Shown here: in pieces, positions 1-7,347 of the stretch | How the letters are laid out: each line of letters starts with the position of its first letter | Numbering within the stretch: the stretch's first letter is position 1 | From: Bacillota bacterium | GTDB lineage: Bacteria > Bacillota > Clostridia > Christensenellales > Christensenellaceae | Reading direction: 5' to 3' | Assembly (NCBI GenBank): GCA_023408315.1 | Contig: JAEYKI010000029.1 | Span: 171,539 to 235,538 of the forward strand | Length of the DNA stretch: 64,000 nt | Notes under the pieces: model-generated | The model's database searches: none | What the model saw: only the letters and a program-made list of their open reading frames with translations | Told to the model about the DNA's origin: nothing | Position numbers and translations under genes: made by a program

Positions 1-1
1 G

Positions 2-271
2 GGCACGCTTGCCACCATGCGGAATATCGGCATGGCGGTGGGCGTCGCAATATCCGGCGCGCTGTTTTCTTTCTTTCAGGCCAGCGCTTTGGGCGCGTAT
101 TCCTCCCAGGGCCAGACGGGCGCTATTCTGCAAAACAATGCGTTTCATACAGGGCTGCACAGCACCTTTTTGGCAGCCGCCATTGTTTCCCTGATTGCTG
201 TGATTGCGTCTTTGAGCAAAGGCAAAATGAAGGTGGAAAGAGCAGAAAATGCAGCGGAAAGCAGGCAATAA
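2..271 (+). CDS. MFS drug:H+ antiporter (DHA2/EmrB-like), C-terminal part only
   Basis: The reading frame is open from base 2 and enters from outside the window, so only the last 89 residues are present. They contain a hydrophobic segment starting MRNIGMAVGVAISGALFSFF, a polar stretch (GAYSSQGQTGAILQNNAFHTG) and a final membrane segment (STFLAAAIVSLIAVIASL), then a short charged tail. The motif GTLATMRNIGMAVGVAISGA is typical of the last helices of 14-TM DHA2 multidrug/H+ antiporters. An inner ATG at 17 is probably not a start, because the family sequence continues upstream of it. The gene is convergent with yqeB, and no link to the purine genes is implied. The substrate cannot be inferred. 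Confidence 0.7.
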   Translation, partial: GTLATMRNIGMAVGVAISGALFSFFQASALGAYSSQGQTGAILQNNAFHTGLHSTFLAAAIVSLIAVIASLSKGKMKVERAENAAESRQ

Positions 272-328
272 TTTTAGTGAAAAGAGCGGGGCGGGGGGAA
301 ACCCGTAGTCCGAATTAATATACAAATA

Positions 329-1120
329 TTACTTTGAAAGCATTTGAATTGCCATCAGCACCCCAAAGCCCACCAGGCGGGCTTTGTCTGAAATGGTGAA
401 GCAGTATTCACGCAAATCCCTGGGGTCCACGTCCGCAATTTTAAAGCGTTCGGCCACCGGAAATCCATCCCGTATGAGACCGCGCAGCACGCCGCCAATC
501 TTGGGTATAACAGGCGTTCCCTCCACCGTTGCGATGGGCTCGCCCGCCTCAACGTGGTCGCCTATTTGTTTGATGTGTTTAATTATGCCCGCGCAGGGCG
601 AATAGATCACGCGCTCCGTGGTATAGCCGCCAATATTGCCGGGTATGCCGGTGTTGGGGACAGCCGTGCCGTTAAGAATCACCCGCCCCAGGTCGTGCCC
701 GCGTTTGGTTTCCACCACAGCGTGCACATCCCTGCCCGCATAAAAACCGGGCCCAACGCCGATTACAACAGGAGCCATGTGAATTGCGGTCCCAAGGTTG
801 CGTTTGGCCAGCATGGCGTCCACGACAATATCCGGCTTTAGAGTCTGGATGGATGCTCCTTCCGGGTCTATCAGCACAGGAATCTTTCCTGTTGCCAGTA
901 TGGGATGCACTTGCAGGGGCTGCGTGCAGCGCACAGCCGCAACGTCTTCCACCGCATAGGTCCCGTCGTAAACCGCTTCGCAGAGGGAAACTGTGCGGCG
1001 GATGGAAGAGGGGCGCGCGAGTTCCGTAGCCACAACCTTGTAGCCAAAATGATGGAGTGCATACAGCGCGCCTGTAGCTATGTCGCCCGCTCCGCGGACG
1101 ATCACAAGTTTTTGGTTCAT
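329..1120 (-). CDS. yqeB: YqeB/EF2563-family selenium-dependent molybdenum hydroxylase accessory protein
   Basis: The 263-residue product starts with a Rossmann-like segment (VIVRGAGDIATGALYAL, residues 7-23). It also has the family features LARPSSIRRTVSLCEAVYDG and a lipoyl-like C-terminal region (CAGIIKHIKQIGDHVEAGEP). EF2563/YqeB proteins are genomic markers for selenium-dependent molybdenum hydroxylases and are thought to help mature the selenium-containing active site, but the biochemical step is not established. The gene follows yqeC with a 4-nt gap on the same strand, so the two are probably co-transcribed. It is divergent from the ygeY-dpaL series, which contains the likely client XdhD. 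Confidence 0.88.
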   Translation of the reverse strand: MNQKLVIVRGAGDIATGALYALHHFGYKVVATELARPSSIRRTVSLCEAVYDGTYAVEDVAAVRCTQPLQVHPILATGKIPVLIDPEGASIQTLKPDIVVDAMLAKRNLGTAIHMAPVVIGVGPGFYAGRDVHAVVETKRGHDLGRVILNGTAVPNTGIPGNIGGYTTERVIYSPCAGIIKHIKQIGDHVEAGEPIATVEGTPVIPKIGGVLRGLIRDGFPVAERFKIADVDPRDLREYCFTISDKARLVGFGVLMAIQMLSK

Positions 1121-1124
1121 ATTA

Positions 1125-1820
1125 TTATTTCCTGCCGATATATTCGGAAATCAATGCATCCGGCCAGTTTGTGCTGAGGCCGGTGATCCATACCGGAATG
1201 GCGGATTGTTTCATCAGTTCCGCTATTCGCTCCCTGTTTTTGCCCATCTGGTCTTCCTTGTTCAAAAAGACCACCCTGCGCGCGCCCGCAGGCGCATGGC
1301 GGAAAAGCCCCAGCGGGCTTTGGATAAGGGAGAGCAGGTGGCCGCAGGTAACAGGCTCTCCCGGAACCGCTCCTGTTATTTGGCAAAACAGTTCGGGCCG
1401 GTGCACAAACTTTTCTTCCACCGGCTTCCCCAGGCAATCCAGGCCAATCACGCCAATGGCAAGAGAGGTTTTGCCGGGGAATACGGGTTCCCATTCCGCG
1501 GGCGCTTTAACGGGCCTTTCCTTGGCGCCGTCTCCCTCCACAACAATCATATCAAAAATCCGGTTTGCTTCCAGCTCATCGATATCCGCGGGATCAAAGC
1601 CTTTCAGTTTGCCTTCCGCCGCCTCTTCACGGGCGGCGGCAATACAGCCGCTTTGTGCTTTTATATCCTGCGCGCGTCCTGTAAAAACAGGCATGCCTTC
1701 CGGGCGGCGGATGTGGGTGGTGGTGGTGAAAAGGGCGGAAAATCCGCGACGGGCGAGTTCCCGCGCCAGAGTGAGGCAGACCGTTGTTTTTCCTCCCGCG
1801 CCCACAAACGTTACGATCAT
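1125..1820 (-). CDS. yqeC: YqeC-like selenium-dependent hydroxylase accessory NTPase
   Basis: The product has 231 residues. A P-loop-like motif VGAGGKTT (residues 6-13) sits at the extreme N-terminus, followed by TTTTHIRRP. A central VVEGDGAKERPVKAPAEWEPV segment resembles the conserved block of YqeC proteins. Members are predicted nucleotide-binding factors that co-occur with YqeB in organisms with selenium-dependent molybdenum hydroxylases, and their exact role is unproven. The ATG lies at the left edge of a divergent promoter region shared with ygeY. No strong ribosome binding site is visible upstream of this ATG. Confidence 0.85.
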   Translation of the reverse strand: MIVTFVGAGGKTTVCLTLARELARRGFSALFTTTTHIRRPEGMPVFTGRAQDIKAQSGCIAAAREEAAEGKLKGFDPADIDELEANRIFDMIVVEGDGAKERPVKAPAEWEPVFPGKTSLAIGVIGLDCLGKPVEEKFVHRPELFCQITGAVPGEPVTCGHLLSLIQSPLGLFRHAPAGARRVVFLNKEDQMGKNRERIAELMKQSAIPVWITGLSTNWPDALISEYIGRK

Positions 1821-1949
1821 AGCAATTACAAACCTTTATATTTCAGATTGAGCGTTTTTTACGCTTGCCCCTAATTGTAGACGATTTGCCCCGGATATGC
1901 AAGTGCGGCCGGGAGGCCATAAAATAAGCATTTTTGGGGCTTTGCTCTA

Positions 1950-1978
1950 TTGACAATACGGATACCGGGTGGTATATT
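1950..1978 (+). promoter_or_regulatory. Promoter for the ygeY operon (-35 TTGACA, -10 TATATT)
   Basis: A perfect -35 box TTGACA at 1950-1955 is separated by exactly 17 nt from TATATT at 1973-1978. The predicted transcript starts near 1985 and has a leader of about 180 nt before the ygeY ATG at 2167. Confidence 0.7.
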
Positions 1979-1993
1979 TTAGACATAAATAAA

Positions 1994-2010
1994 ATTTTGG
2001 TCACCAAAAT
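1994..2010 (+). promoter_or_regulatory. Candidate operator: 17-bp inverted repeat just downstream of the ygeY promoter
   Basis: ATTTTGGT and ACCAAAAT are exact reverse complements around one central C. The site lies about 10 to 25 nt after the predicted transcription start, where a bound repressor would block elongation or clearance. Followed by ATTTTTT it could also form a weak RNA hairpin. Which regulator binds is unknown. The YheO-like and ModE-like regulators encoded at 17021-18784 are local candidates. Confidence 0.5.
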
Positions 2011-2048
2011 ATTTTTTGAAATTATGCGGCGGCCTAAGAGGTCCATTT

Positions 2049-2148
2049 GCGCATACTATAAACGTATGTGCAGAATTGAAAAAAGGCGGACAAATGCCTA
2101 TTATGTACAGAGTAGTCAGGGCAACATTGGATTGCCTTTTAATTTTTT
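2049..2148 (+). promoter_or_regulatory. Structured leader with terminator-like hairpin before ygeY
   Basis: The leader has an 8-bp hairpin (2049-2056 with 2064-2071). Further on, a 7-bp stem (2118-2124 with 2132-2138) is followed by TTAATTTTTT and then directly by the ygeY ribosome binding site AAAGGAG at 2149-2155. TGCC at 2095-2098 could instead pair with GGCA at 2120-2123, which would open the second stem. This layout resembles transcription attenuation or a riboswitch expression platform. I did not recognise a known riboswitch class by eye. Confidence 0.4.
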
Positions 2149-2166
2149 AAAGGAGTTTGGCTTAAA

Positions 2167-3366
2167 ATGGATTTCTCATTGATTAAAAAAAGAGCACAGG
2201 AATATGAAAAGGATATGTCGCGCTTTCTGCGGGACCTGATTGCCATACCCGGCGAGAGCAGCGGGGAGGCAGGCGTGATTGAACGGATCCGCAAGGAAAT
2301 GGAGGCCCTGAAATTCGACAATGTGGAAGTTGATCCCATGGGGAATATTTTGGGAACTATGGGCGACGGTAAGAAGATTATTGCCTATGACGCGCATATT
2401 GACACCGTTGGCGTGGGCAATCCGGAAAACTGGACGTTTGACCCGTATGAAGGGTTTGAATCCGATACCGAGATTGGCGGCCGCGGTGCGTCCGACCAGT
2501 TGGGCGGTATTGTAAGCGCGGTATATGGCGCAAAAATTATGAAAGAGCTGGGCCTGCTCGCCGGATACAAGGTTCTGGTGACCGGCAGCGTGCAGGAAGA
2601 AGACTGCGACGGTCTGTGCTGGCAATACATTATCAATGAGGACAGGATAACCCCCGAATTTGTGGTGATCACAGAACCCACCGACGGCAAAATAAACCGC
2701 GGGCAGCGCGGACGCATGGAAATCCGCGTGGACGTAAAGGGCGTATCCTGCCACGGTTCCGCTCCGGAGCGAGGCGACAACGCCATATACAAAATGGCGG
2801 ACATACTGCAGGAAGTGCGCGCACTGAACGATAAATTGAAGCACGACGATTTTCTGGGCAAGGGCACGCTGGCGGTTTCTGAGATATTCTTTACTTCTCC
2901 TTCCCGCTGCGCCGTTGCGGACAGCTGCGCCATTTCTATTGACCGGCGGCTGACCGACGGAGAAACTTATATTTCCGCGCTGGAAGAGATACGGCAGCTT
3001 CCCTCCGTACAGAAATACAACGCGGAGGTTTCCATGTACAAGTACGACAGGCCTTCTTACACCGGCCTGGTATACCCAACGGATTGTTACTTCCCCACCT
3101 GGGTTTCGGACGCGGACGCTCCCGCCACAACCAGTATGGTGGAAGCGCACGAAGGCATGTTTGGCAAGCCGGTGGTGGATAAGTGGACGTTCTCTACAAA
3201 CGCCGTTTCCATTATGGGCCGCTACGGCATTCCGTGCATAGGCTTTGGGCCGGGCAAGGAAGCGGAAGCGCACGCGCCAAACGAGAAGAACTGGAAAGAG
3301 GATTTGGTGAAATGCGCCGCCGTGTACGCGGCGGTTCCTGAGTGCTATAAAAAAAGAGATCAATAA
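2167..3366 (+). CDS. ygeY: YgeY-family M20 peptidase-like hydrolase (selenium metabolism-linked)
   Basis: The 399-residue product has the M20 zinc-hydrolase layout. A metal ligand region YDAHIDTVG lies at about residues 74-82, GASDQLGG at about 107-114, the catalytic and metal acidic pair in SVQEEDCDG near 143, and a dimerisation domain starting GRMEIRVDVKG. C-terminal GFGPGKEAEAHAPNE carries the last metal-binding His. YgeY homologues sit in the uric-acid/purine cluster of gut anaerobes and in the E. coli yge region. They are predicted to hydrolyse a small ureido or amide intermediate, but the true substrate is inferred. It is the first gene of the rightward series, with AAAGGAG 11 nt before the ATG. 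Confidence 0.9.
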   Translation: MDFSLIKKRAQEYEKDMSRFLRDLIAIPGESSGEAGVIERIRKEMEALKFDNVEVDPMGNILGTMGDGKKIIAYDAHIDTVGVGNPENWTFDPYEGFESDTEIGGRGASDQLGGIVSAVYGAKIMKELGLLAGYKVLVTGSVQEEDCDGLCWQYIINEDRITPEFVVITEPTDGKINRGQRGRMEIRVDVKGVSCHGSAPERGDNAIYKMADILQEVRALNDKLKHDDFLGKGTLAVSEIFFTSPSRCAVADSCAISIDRRLTDGETYISALEEIRQLPSVQKYNAEVSMYKYDRPSYTGLVYPTDCYFPTWVSDADAPATTSMVEAHEGMFGKPVVDKWTFSTNAVSIMGRYGIPCIGFGPGKEAEAHAPNEKNWKEDLVKCAAVYAAVPECYKKRDQ

Positions 3367-3368
3367 AG

Positions 3369-3622
3369 GTCTTTTTCGAGGCTCCGCCCCGCGCCCCGCT
3401 TCTTTTTTTAAAAAAGAAAAGAAGCAAAAGAATTTTATGTCAAAACGCCGCTGCACGGCGTTTTGGAGAAACCATAAACAAGCAGGGTATCAGAAATACG
3501 TTTGCCATAGGCAGGCTGGTTTGATTGCTTCCCAAAATACCGCGGAGCGGTATTTTGGACAAATGGGATTCCAAAGGGTCAATCGATCCTTTGGCGGAGG
3601 TTTAAGGAGGCAGAGCCTCTTT
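3369..3622 (+). repeat. Interspersed structured repeat, full copy 1
   Basis: The stretch between ygeY and ygeW holds no gene. It is a chain of hairpins: a 10-bp stem 3441-3450/3456-3465, a 12-bp stem 3532-3543/3547-3558, a 10-bp stem 3571-3580/3585-3594 and a 5-bp stem 3607-3611/3615-3619. A GAAGCAAAAGAATTT block lies near 3421. An unpaired conserved block AAGCAGGGTATCAGAAATAC lies in the middle (3480-3499). The reverse complement of 55552-55790 matches it throughout. The ygeW start follows about 35 nt after the element. Confidence 0.85.
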
Positions 3623-3657
3623 GGTAAAAAAATATAAAATCGTTAAGGGGATAATAC

Positions 3658-4851
3658 ATGAGCAACATTGAGAAGATGATAGCGGATCTGAAGAAACTTG
3701 ATTTAAAGAAGATGTACGACGGCGACTTTTTCCTGACGTGGGAAAAGACGGACGACGAAATAGCGGGCGTATTCCAGGTGGCGGATATACTGCGCGGCCT
3801 GCGGGAGAACAATATTTCATCCAAAATATTTGACAGCGGGCTTGCGATCTCGCTGTTCCGGGATAACAGCACCCGCACGCGGTTCAGTTTTGCATCCGCA
3901 TGCAACCTGCTGGGCCTGACGGTGCAGGATTTTGACGAGGGCAAAAGCCAGATTGCGCACGGAGAAACGGTACGTGAGACCGCCAACATGATCTCCTTTA
4001 TGGCGGACGTTATTGGCATCCGGGACGACATGTATATTGGCAAGGGCAACAAATACATGCACGACATTGTGGACTATGTCAGCGAAGGCCACAAAGACGG
4101 CGTTCTGGAGCAGAAACCCACTCTTGTCAACCTGCAGTGCGATATCGACCATCCCACGCAGGCCATGGCGGATATGCTGCATGTGATCCATCACTTTGGC
4201 GGCGTTGAGAACCTCAGGGGCAAGAAGGTAGCCATGTCCTGGGCGTACTCGCCCTCTTACGGAAAACCGCTGTCTGTTCCGCAGGGCGTGATTGGCCTGT
4301 TTACCCGGTTTGGCATGGACGTGACGCTGGCGCATCCGGAAGGATACGAAGTAATGGGCGAAACCGAGGAAGTGGCGCACATGAACGCAAGAGCGTCCGG
4401 CGGCAGCTTTACTAAAACAAACAGCATGAAAGACGCTTTTGCGGGCGCAGACATAGTATATCCCAAGAGCTGGGCGCCCTATGCGGCCATGGAAAAGCGT
4501 ACTGTTTTGTATGGCAACGGGGACGACGCGGGCATCAAAGCGCTGGAAAAGGACCTTCTGGCCCACAACGCGCTGCACAAGGACTGGGAATGCACGGAAG
4601 AGATGATGAAGCTTACTAAGGACGGCAAAGCGCTGTACCTGCACTGCCTGCCCGCCGATATTACGGGTGTATCCTGCCCGGAAGGCGAAGTGGCCGCCAG
4701 CGTGTTTGACCGGTACCGCGTTCCGCTCTACCAGGAGGCGGGATTTAAGCCGTATATCATAGCGGCAATGATCTTCCTGGCAAAGGTAAAGAACCCGGAG
4801 GCCAAACTGGGCGAATTGCTTAAAAACGGTTCTGCCCGCTGGAACGGATAA
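3658..4851 (+). CDS. ygeW: YgeW knotted carbamoyltransferase
   Basis: This 397-residue member of the aspartate/ornithine carbamoyltransferase superfamily has the carbamoyl-phosphate motif STRTR at residues 71-75. It also has DHPTQ near 165, and HCLP near 329 in LYLHCLPADITG. Knotted YgeW-type proteins are longer than ordinary ATCase/OTCase subunits, as here. The second substrate is not established for the family. In the uric-acid cluster YgeW is thought to release or transfer a carbamoyl group so that carbamate kinase can make ATP. The ATG is preceded by AAGGGG. The carbamate kinase gene starts at 4853, immediately after the stop, so the two are translationally linked. Confidence 0.93.
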   Translation: MSNIEKMIADLKKLDLKKMYDGDFFLTWEKTDDEIAGVFQVADILRGLRENNISSKIFDSGLAISLFRDNSTRTRFSFASACNLLGLTVQDFDEGKSQIAHGETVRETANMISFMADVIGIRDDMYIGKGNKYMHDIVDYVSEGHKDGVLEQKPTLVNLQCDIDHPTQAMADMLHVIHHFGGVENLRGKKVAMSWAYSPSYGKPLSVPQGVIGLFTRFGMDVTLAHPEGYEVMGETEEVAHMNARASGGSFTKTNSMKDAFAGADIVYPKSWAPYAAMEKRTVLYGNGDDAGIKALEKDLLAHNALHKDWECTEEMMKLTKDGKALYLHCLPADITGVSCPEGEVAASVFDRYRVPLYQEAGFKPYIIAAMIFLAKVKNPEAKLGELLKNGSARWNG

Positions 4852-4852
4852 T

Positions 4853-5785
4853 ATGAAAAAAAAGAGGATCGTTATAGCGCTGGGCGGAAACGCCCTGGGA
4901 AAAACTTTGCACGAGCAGATGGAGGCCATACAGAAAACCAGCCGGCATATTGTTGCGCTTATCCGGGAAGGCCATGAGATTGTACTGACCCACGGGAACG
5001 GCCCGCAGGTTGGGCTGGTAATGGAGGTGTTCGACAGCTACAAGGTAAGCCATGATATAGACGCCTTTCCCATGTCCGTATGCGTGAGCATCACCCAGGG
5101 ATACATTGGCTACGATCTTCAAAACGTAATGCGGGAAGAGATATTGAACCAGGGCCTGCACGTGCCCGTATCCACGGTGATCACCCAGGTGGTGGTGGAC
5201 CCGGACGACCCGGCGTTCAGCGAACCCACCAAGCCAATCGGCCTGTTTGTGACCAAGGAACAGGCGGAGGAATCCATGAAAACGGGTGCAACGTTTGCCG
5301 ATTTTGGTGATAAAGGCTTCCGCCAGGTGGTGGCCTCACCCAAGCCGCAGCACATTGTGGAGCACGAGACCATTAAAACGCTGCTGGAGGCGGGGCAGCT
5401 TGTAATTGCGTGCGGCGGCGGCGGTATACCGGTTAAACAGATGGGGAACCACTTGAAGGGTATGCCCGCGGTGGTGGATAAAGACCTCTCCAGCGCGCTG
5501 CTGGCCGGTCTGATTGGCGCGGATCACCTGGTGATTCTGACCGCAGTGGAAAAGGTTGCGCTCAATTACGGCAAGCCGGACGAAGTACTGCTGGACCGGA
5601 TGGATATAGCGCAGGCTAAAGAATATATTGCGCAGGGGCATTTTGGCAAGGGTTCCATGCTGCCCAAGGTGGAGGCGGGTATCCAGGCGGCTTCGCAGAA
5701 TCCAAGCTGCCGGGCTGTAATTACATCCATTGAAAAGCTGGCGGACGGGTTTAACGGATTGACAGGTACGGTAATTTATTCATAG
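4853..5785 (+). CDS. arcC: Carbamate kinase
   Basis: The product has 310 residues, the usual length for carbamate kinase. Motifs include ALGGNALG at the N-terminus, THGNGPQVGLV, PMSVCVSITQGYIGY, ACGGGGIPV and VDKDLSSALLA. The enzyme converts carbamoyl phosphate and ADP to ATP, ammonia and CO2, giving substrate-level phosphorylation in the cytoplasm. It starts one base after the ygeW stop codon, which supports coupled production with the carbamoyltransferase. Here it most likely collects energy from purine-derived carbamoyl groups rather than from arginine, since no arginine deiminase gene is nearby. The E. coli counterpart in the yge/yqe region is YqeA. Confidence 0.95.
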   Translation: MKKKRIVIALGGNALGKTLHEQMEAIQKTSRHIVALIREGHEIVLTHGNGPQVGLVMEVFDSYKVSHDIDAFPMSVCVSITQGYIGYDLQNVMREEILNQGLHVPVSTVITQVVVDPDDPAFSEPTKPIGLFVTKEQAEESMKTGATFADFGDKGFRQVVASPKPQHIVEHETIKTLLEAGQLVIACGGGGIPVKQMGNHLKGMPAVVDKDLSSALLAGLIGADHLVILTAVEKVALNYGKPDEVLLDRMDIAQAKEYIAQGHFGKGSMLPKVEAGIQAASQNPSCRAVITSIEKLADGFNGLTGTVIYS

Positions 5786-5853
5786 ACCGCGCAAATACCT
5801 GCAATAAACGATGACTCAATATCAATATTGTATAACGGGAGGCTTACAGGTTT

Positions 5854-7179
5854 ATGATCAAATGCATTGGCAACGGAATACTGATCACCCAGAATAAGGA
5901 CAACCCGGTGATACAAAATGGATGCGTTGTGGTGAATGGGAACAAGATTGTTGATGTTGGGCCCAGCGCCATCAGGGAGAAATACCCGGACGCGGAGTAT
6001 TACGACGCGCGGGGCCGGGTGGTTATGCCCGGACTTATCAACACACACGGGCATATATACAGCGCGCTGGCAAGGGGAATGATTCTTGCGGACGCAAAAC
6101 CGTCCCGTTCGTTTGCGGATATTCTGGAAAACCTATGGTGGCGGGTGGACAGGCGCCTGGACCTGCCAGAGATTCGCAGCAGCGCTTACACAACATATAT
6201 AGACTGCATCAGGAACGGCGTAACAACTTTTTTTGACCACCATGCAAGCGCGGGCCGCGTGCAGGGCAGCCTGTTTGCCATAGCGGACGCGGCGCTGGAG
6301 CTTGGGATACGCACCTCCCTGTGCTACGAGGTTTCGGACCGGGACGGGGATGCGGTTGCGCAGGACGGCATGCGTGAAAACGCGGACTTTATGGCTTATG
6401 CCAGGCAGCAAAAGAACGAATTAATCAAAGGCCTGTTTGGGCTGCACGCCTCGTTTACCCTCTCCGATAAAACGCTGGAGCAGTGCGCAGCCGCGGGGGG
6501 CGGGGCCGGATTCCATGTGCATGTGGCCGAAGGCATAGAGGATCTGAAGGACAGCCGGGAAAAATACGGCAAACGAGTTGTAGAGCGATTGTACAGCCTG
6601 GACATACTGGGGCCAAACACCATTGCGGTACATTGCATCCATATTGATGAACACGAGATGGATTTGCTTCGCGAAACGGAGACAAACGTGGTACACAATC
6701 CCGAATCGAACATGGGAAACGCGGTAGGGTACTCCGCTGCTGTGCAAATGCTCAAAAAAGGCATTTTGGTGGGTTTGGGCACGGACGGATACACAACGGA
6801 TATGCTGGAATCGCTTAAGGTTGCAAACATTCTGCACAAGCACCAGCTCCAAGACCCCAACGCCGCGTGGGCGGAATCTCCGCAGATGCTGTTTGCGAAC
6901 AACGCGGCTATCTGTGCGAAATATTTTGAAAGCCCGCTTGGCGTGATCAAAGAAGGCGCGCTGGCGGACATTATTGTGGTGGATTACGATGCTCCAACGC
7001 CTGTGACGGGCGCCAATTTTAATTCGCACATTTTGTTTGGCATGATGGGCCGGAATGTGGTTTCCACCATGATTAACGGAAAATTTGTGATGCGGGACCG
7101 TGAACTGCTGACTGCGGATGCGGAAAGGCTGTATGCGGAGTCACGGGAAGTAGCAAAATCTTTCTGGAACAGAGTATAG
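5854..7179 (+). CDS. ssnA: SsnA putative aminohydrolase (amidohydrolase superfamily)
   Basis: The 441-residue product has the metal-binding pattern of the amidohydrolase/guanine-deaminase-like family: NTHGH near residue 63, HVHVAEG near 225, HCIHID near 260 and LGTDGYTTDM near 311. The N-terminal beta-sandwich is completed by C-terminal LADIIVVDYD. SsnA is an expected component of the purine/uric-acid cluster and is predicted to hydrolyse a C-N bond of a ring intermediate. Its exact substrate is not proven. GGGAGG lies 10 nt upstream of the ATG. The 68-nt gap to arcC contains CAATATCAATATTG, a short inverted repeat. Confidence 0.92.
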   Translation: MIKCIGNGILITQNKDNPVIQNGCVVVNGNKIVDVGPSAIREKYPDAEYYDARGRVVMPGLINTHGHIYSALARGMILADAKPSRSFADILENLWWRVDRRLDLPEIRSSAYTTYIDCIRNGVTTFFDHHASAGRVQGSLFAIADAALELGIRTSLCYEVSDRDGDAVAQDGMRENADFMAYARQQKNELIKGLFGLHASFTLSDKTLEQCAAAGGGAGFHVHVAEGIEDLKDSREKYGKRVVERLYSLDILGPNTIAVHCIHIDEHEMDLLRETETNVVHNPESNMGNAVGYSAAVQMLKKGILVGLGTDGYTTDMLESLKVANILHKHQLQDPNAAWAESPQMLFANNAAICAKYFESPLGVIKEGALADIIVVDYDAPTPVTGANFNSHILFGMMGRNVVSTMINGKFVMRDRELLTADAERLYAESREVAKSFWNRV

Positions 7180-7181
7180 CC

Positions 7182-7295
7182 GGGCTTCTGATAAAGCCCA
7201 GCTACTGCGTTCCACCACCCCGAAATTGTCTTGCTCCTCAGCGCAGGTTTATACTACGCTTTCGTAATGCTCAAAATGCCTTGTATCTGGGCTTT
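7182..7295 (+). ncRNA. Candidate structured RNA element between ssnA and ygfK
   Basis: The 168-nt gap has no ORF but clear pairing. GGGCTT (7182-7187) pairs with AAGCCC (7194-7199). The same AAAGCCCAG (7193-7201) is also an exact complement of CTGGGCTTT (7287-7295), closing an 85-nt loop that holds a TACG-CTTT-CGTA hairpin. The two pairings exclude each other, as in a regulatory switch or processing site. No known family is assigned. An ssnA RNA motif has been described upstream of ssnA genes in Clostridia, and a covariance-model search would show whether this or the ygeY leader belongs to it. Confidence 0.35.
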
Positions 7296-7347
7296 TCGGC
7301 AATCCTCAGGAGAATGTGGAGCATATCAAGTTTCATTGTAAGGACTT

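Noticed and set aside
1080..1874. 264-codon plus-strand ORF opposite yqeC
   Set aside because: yqeC on the other strand has a clear P-loop and family match, and this frame is its shadow.
2176..3456. 426-codon minus-strand ORF opposite ygeY
   Set aside because: The plus strand encodes a clear M20 hydrolase with catalytic motifs. The antisense frame has no family features.
3817..4929. 370-codon minus-strand ORF opposite ygeW
   Set aside because: It is a shadow of the carbamoyltransferase gene and reads into arcC antisense.
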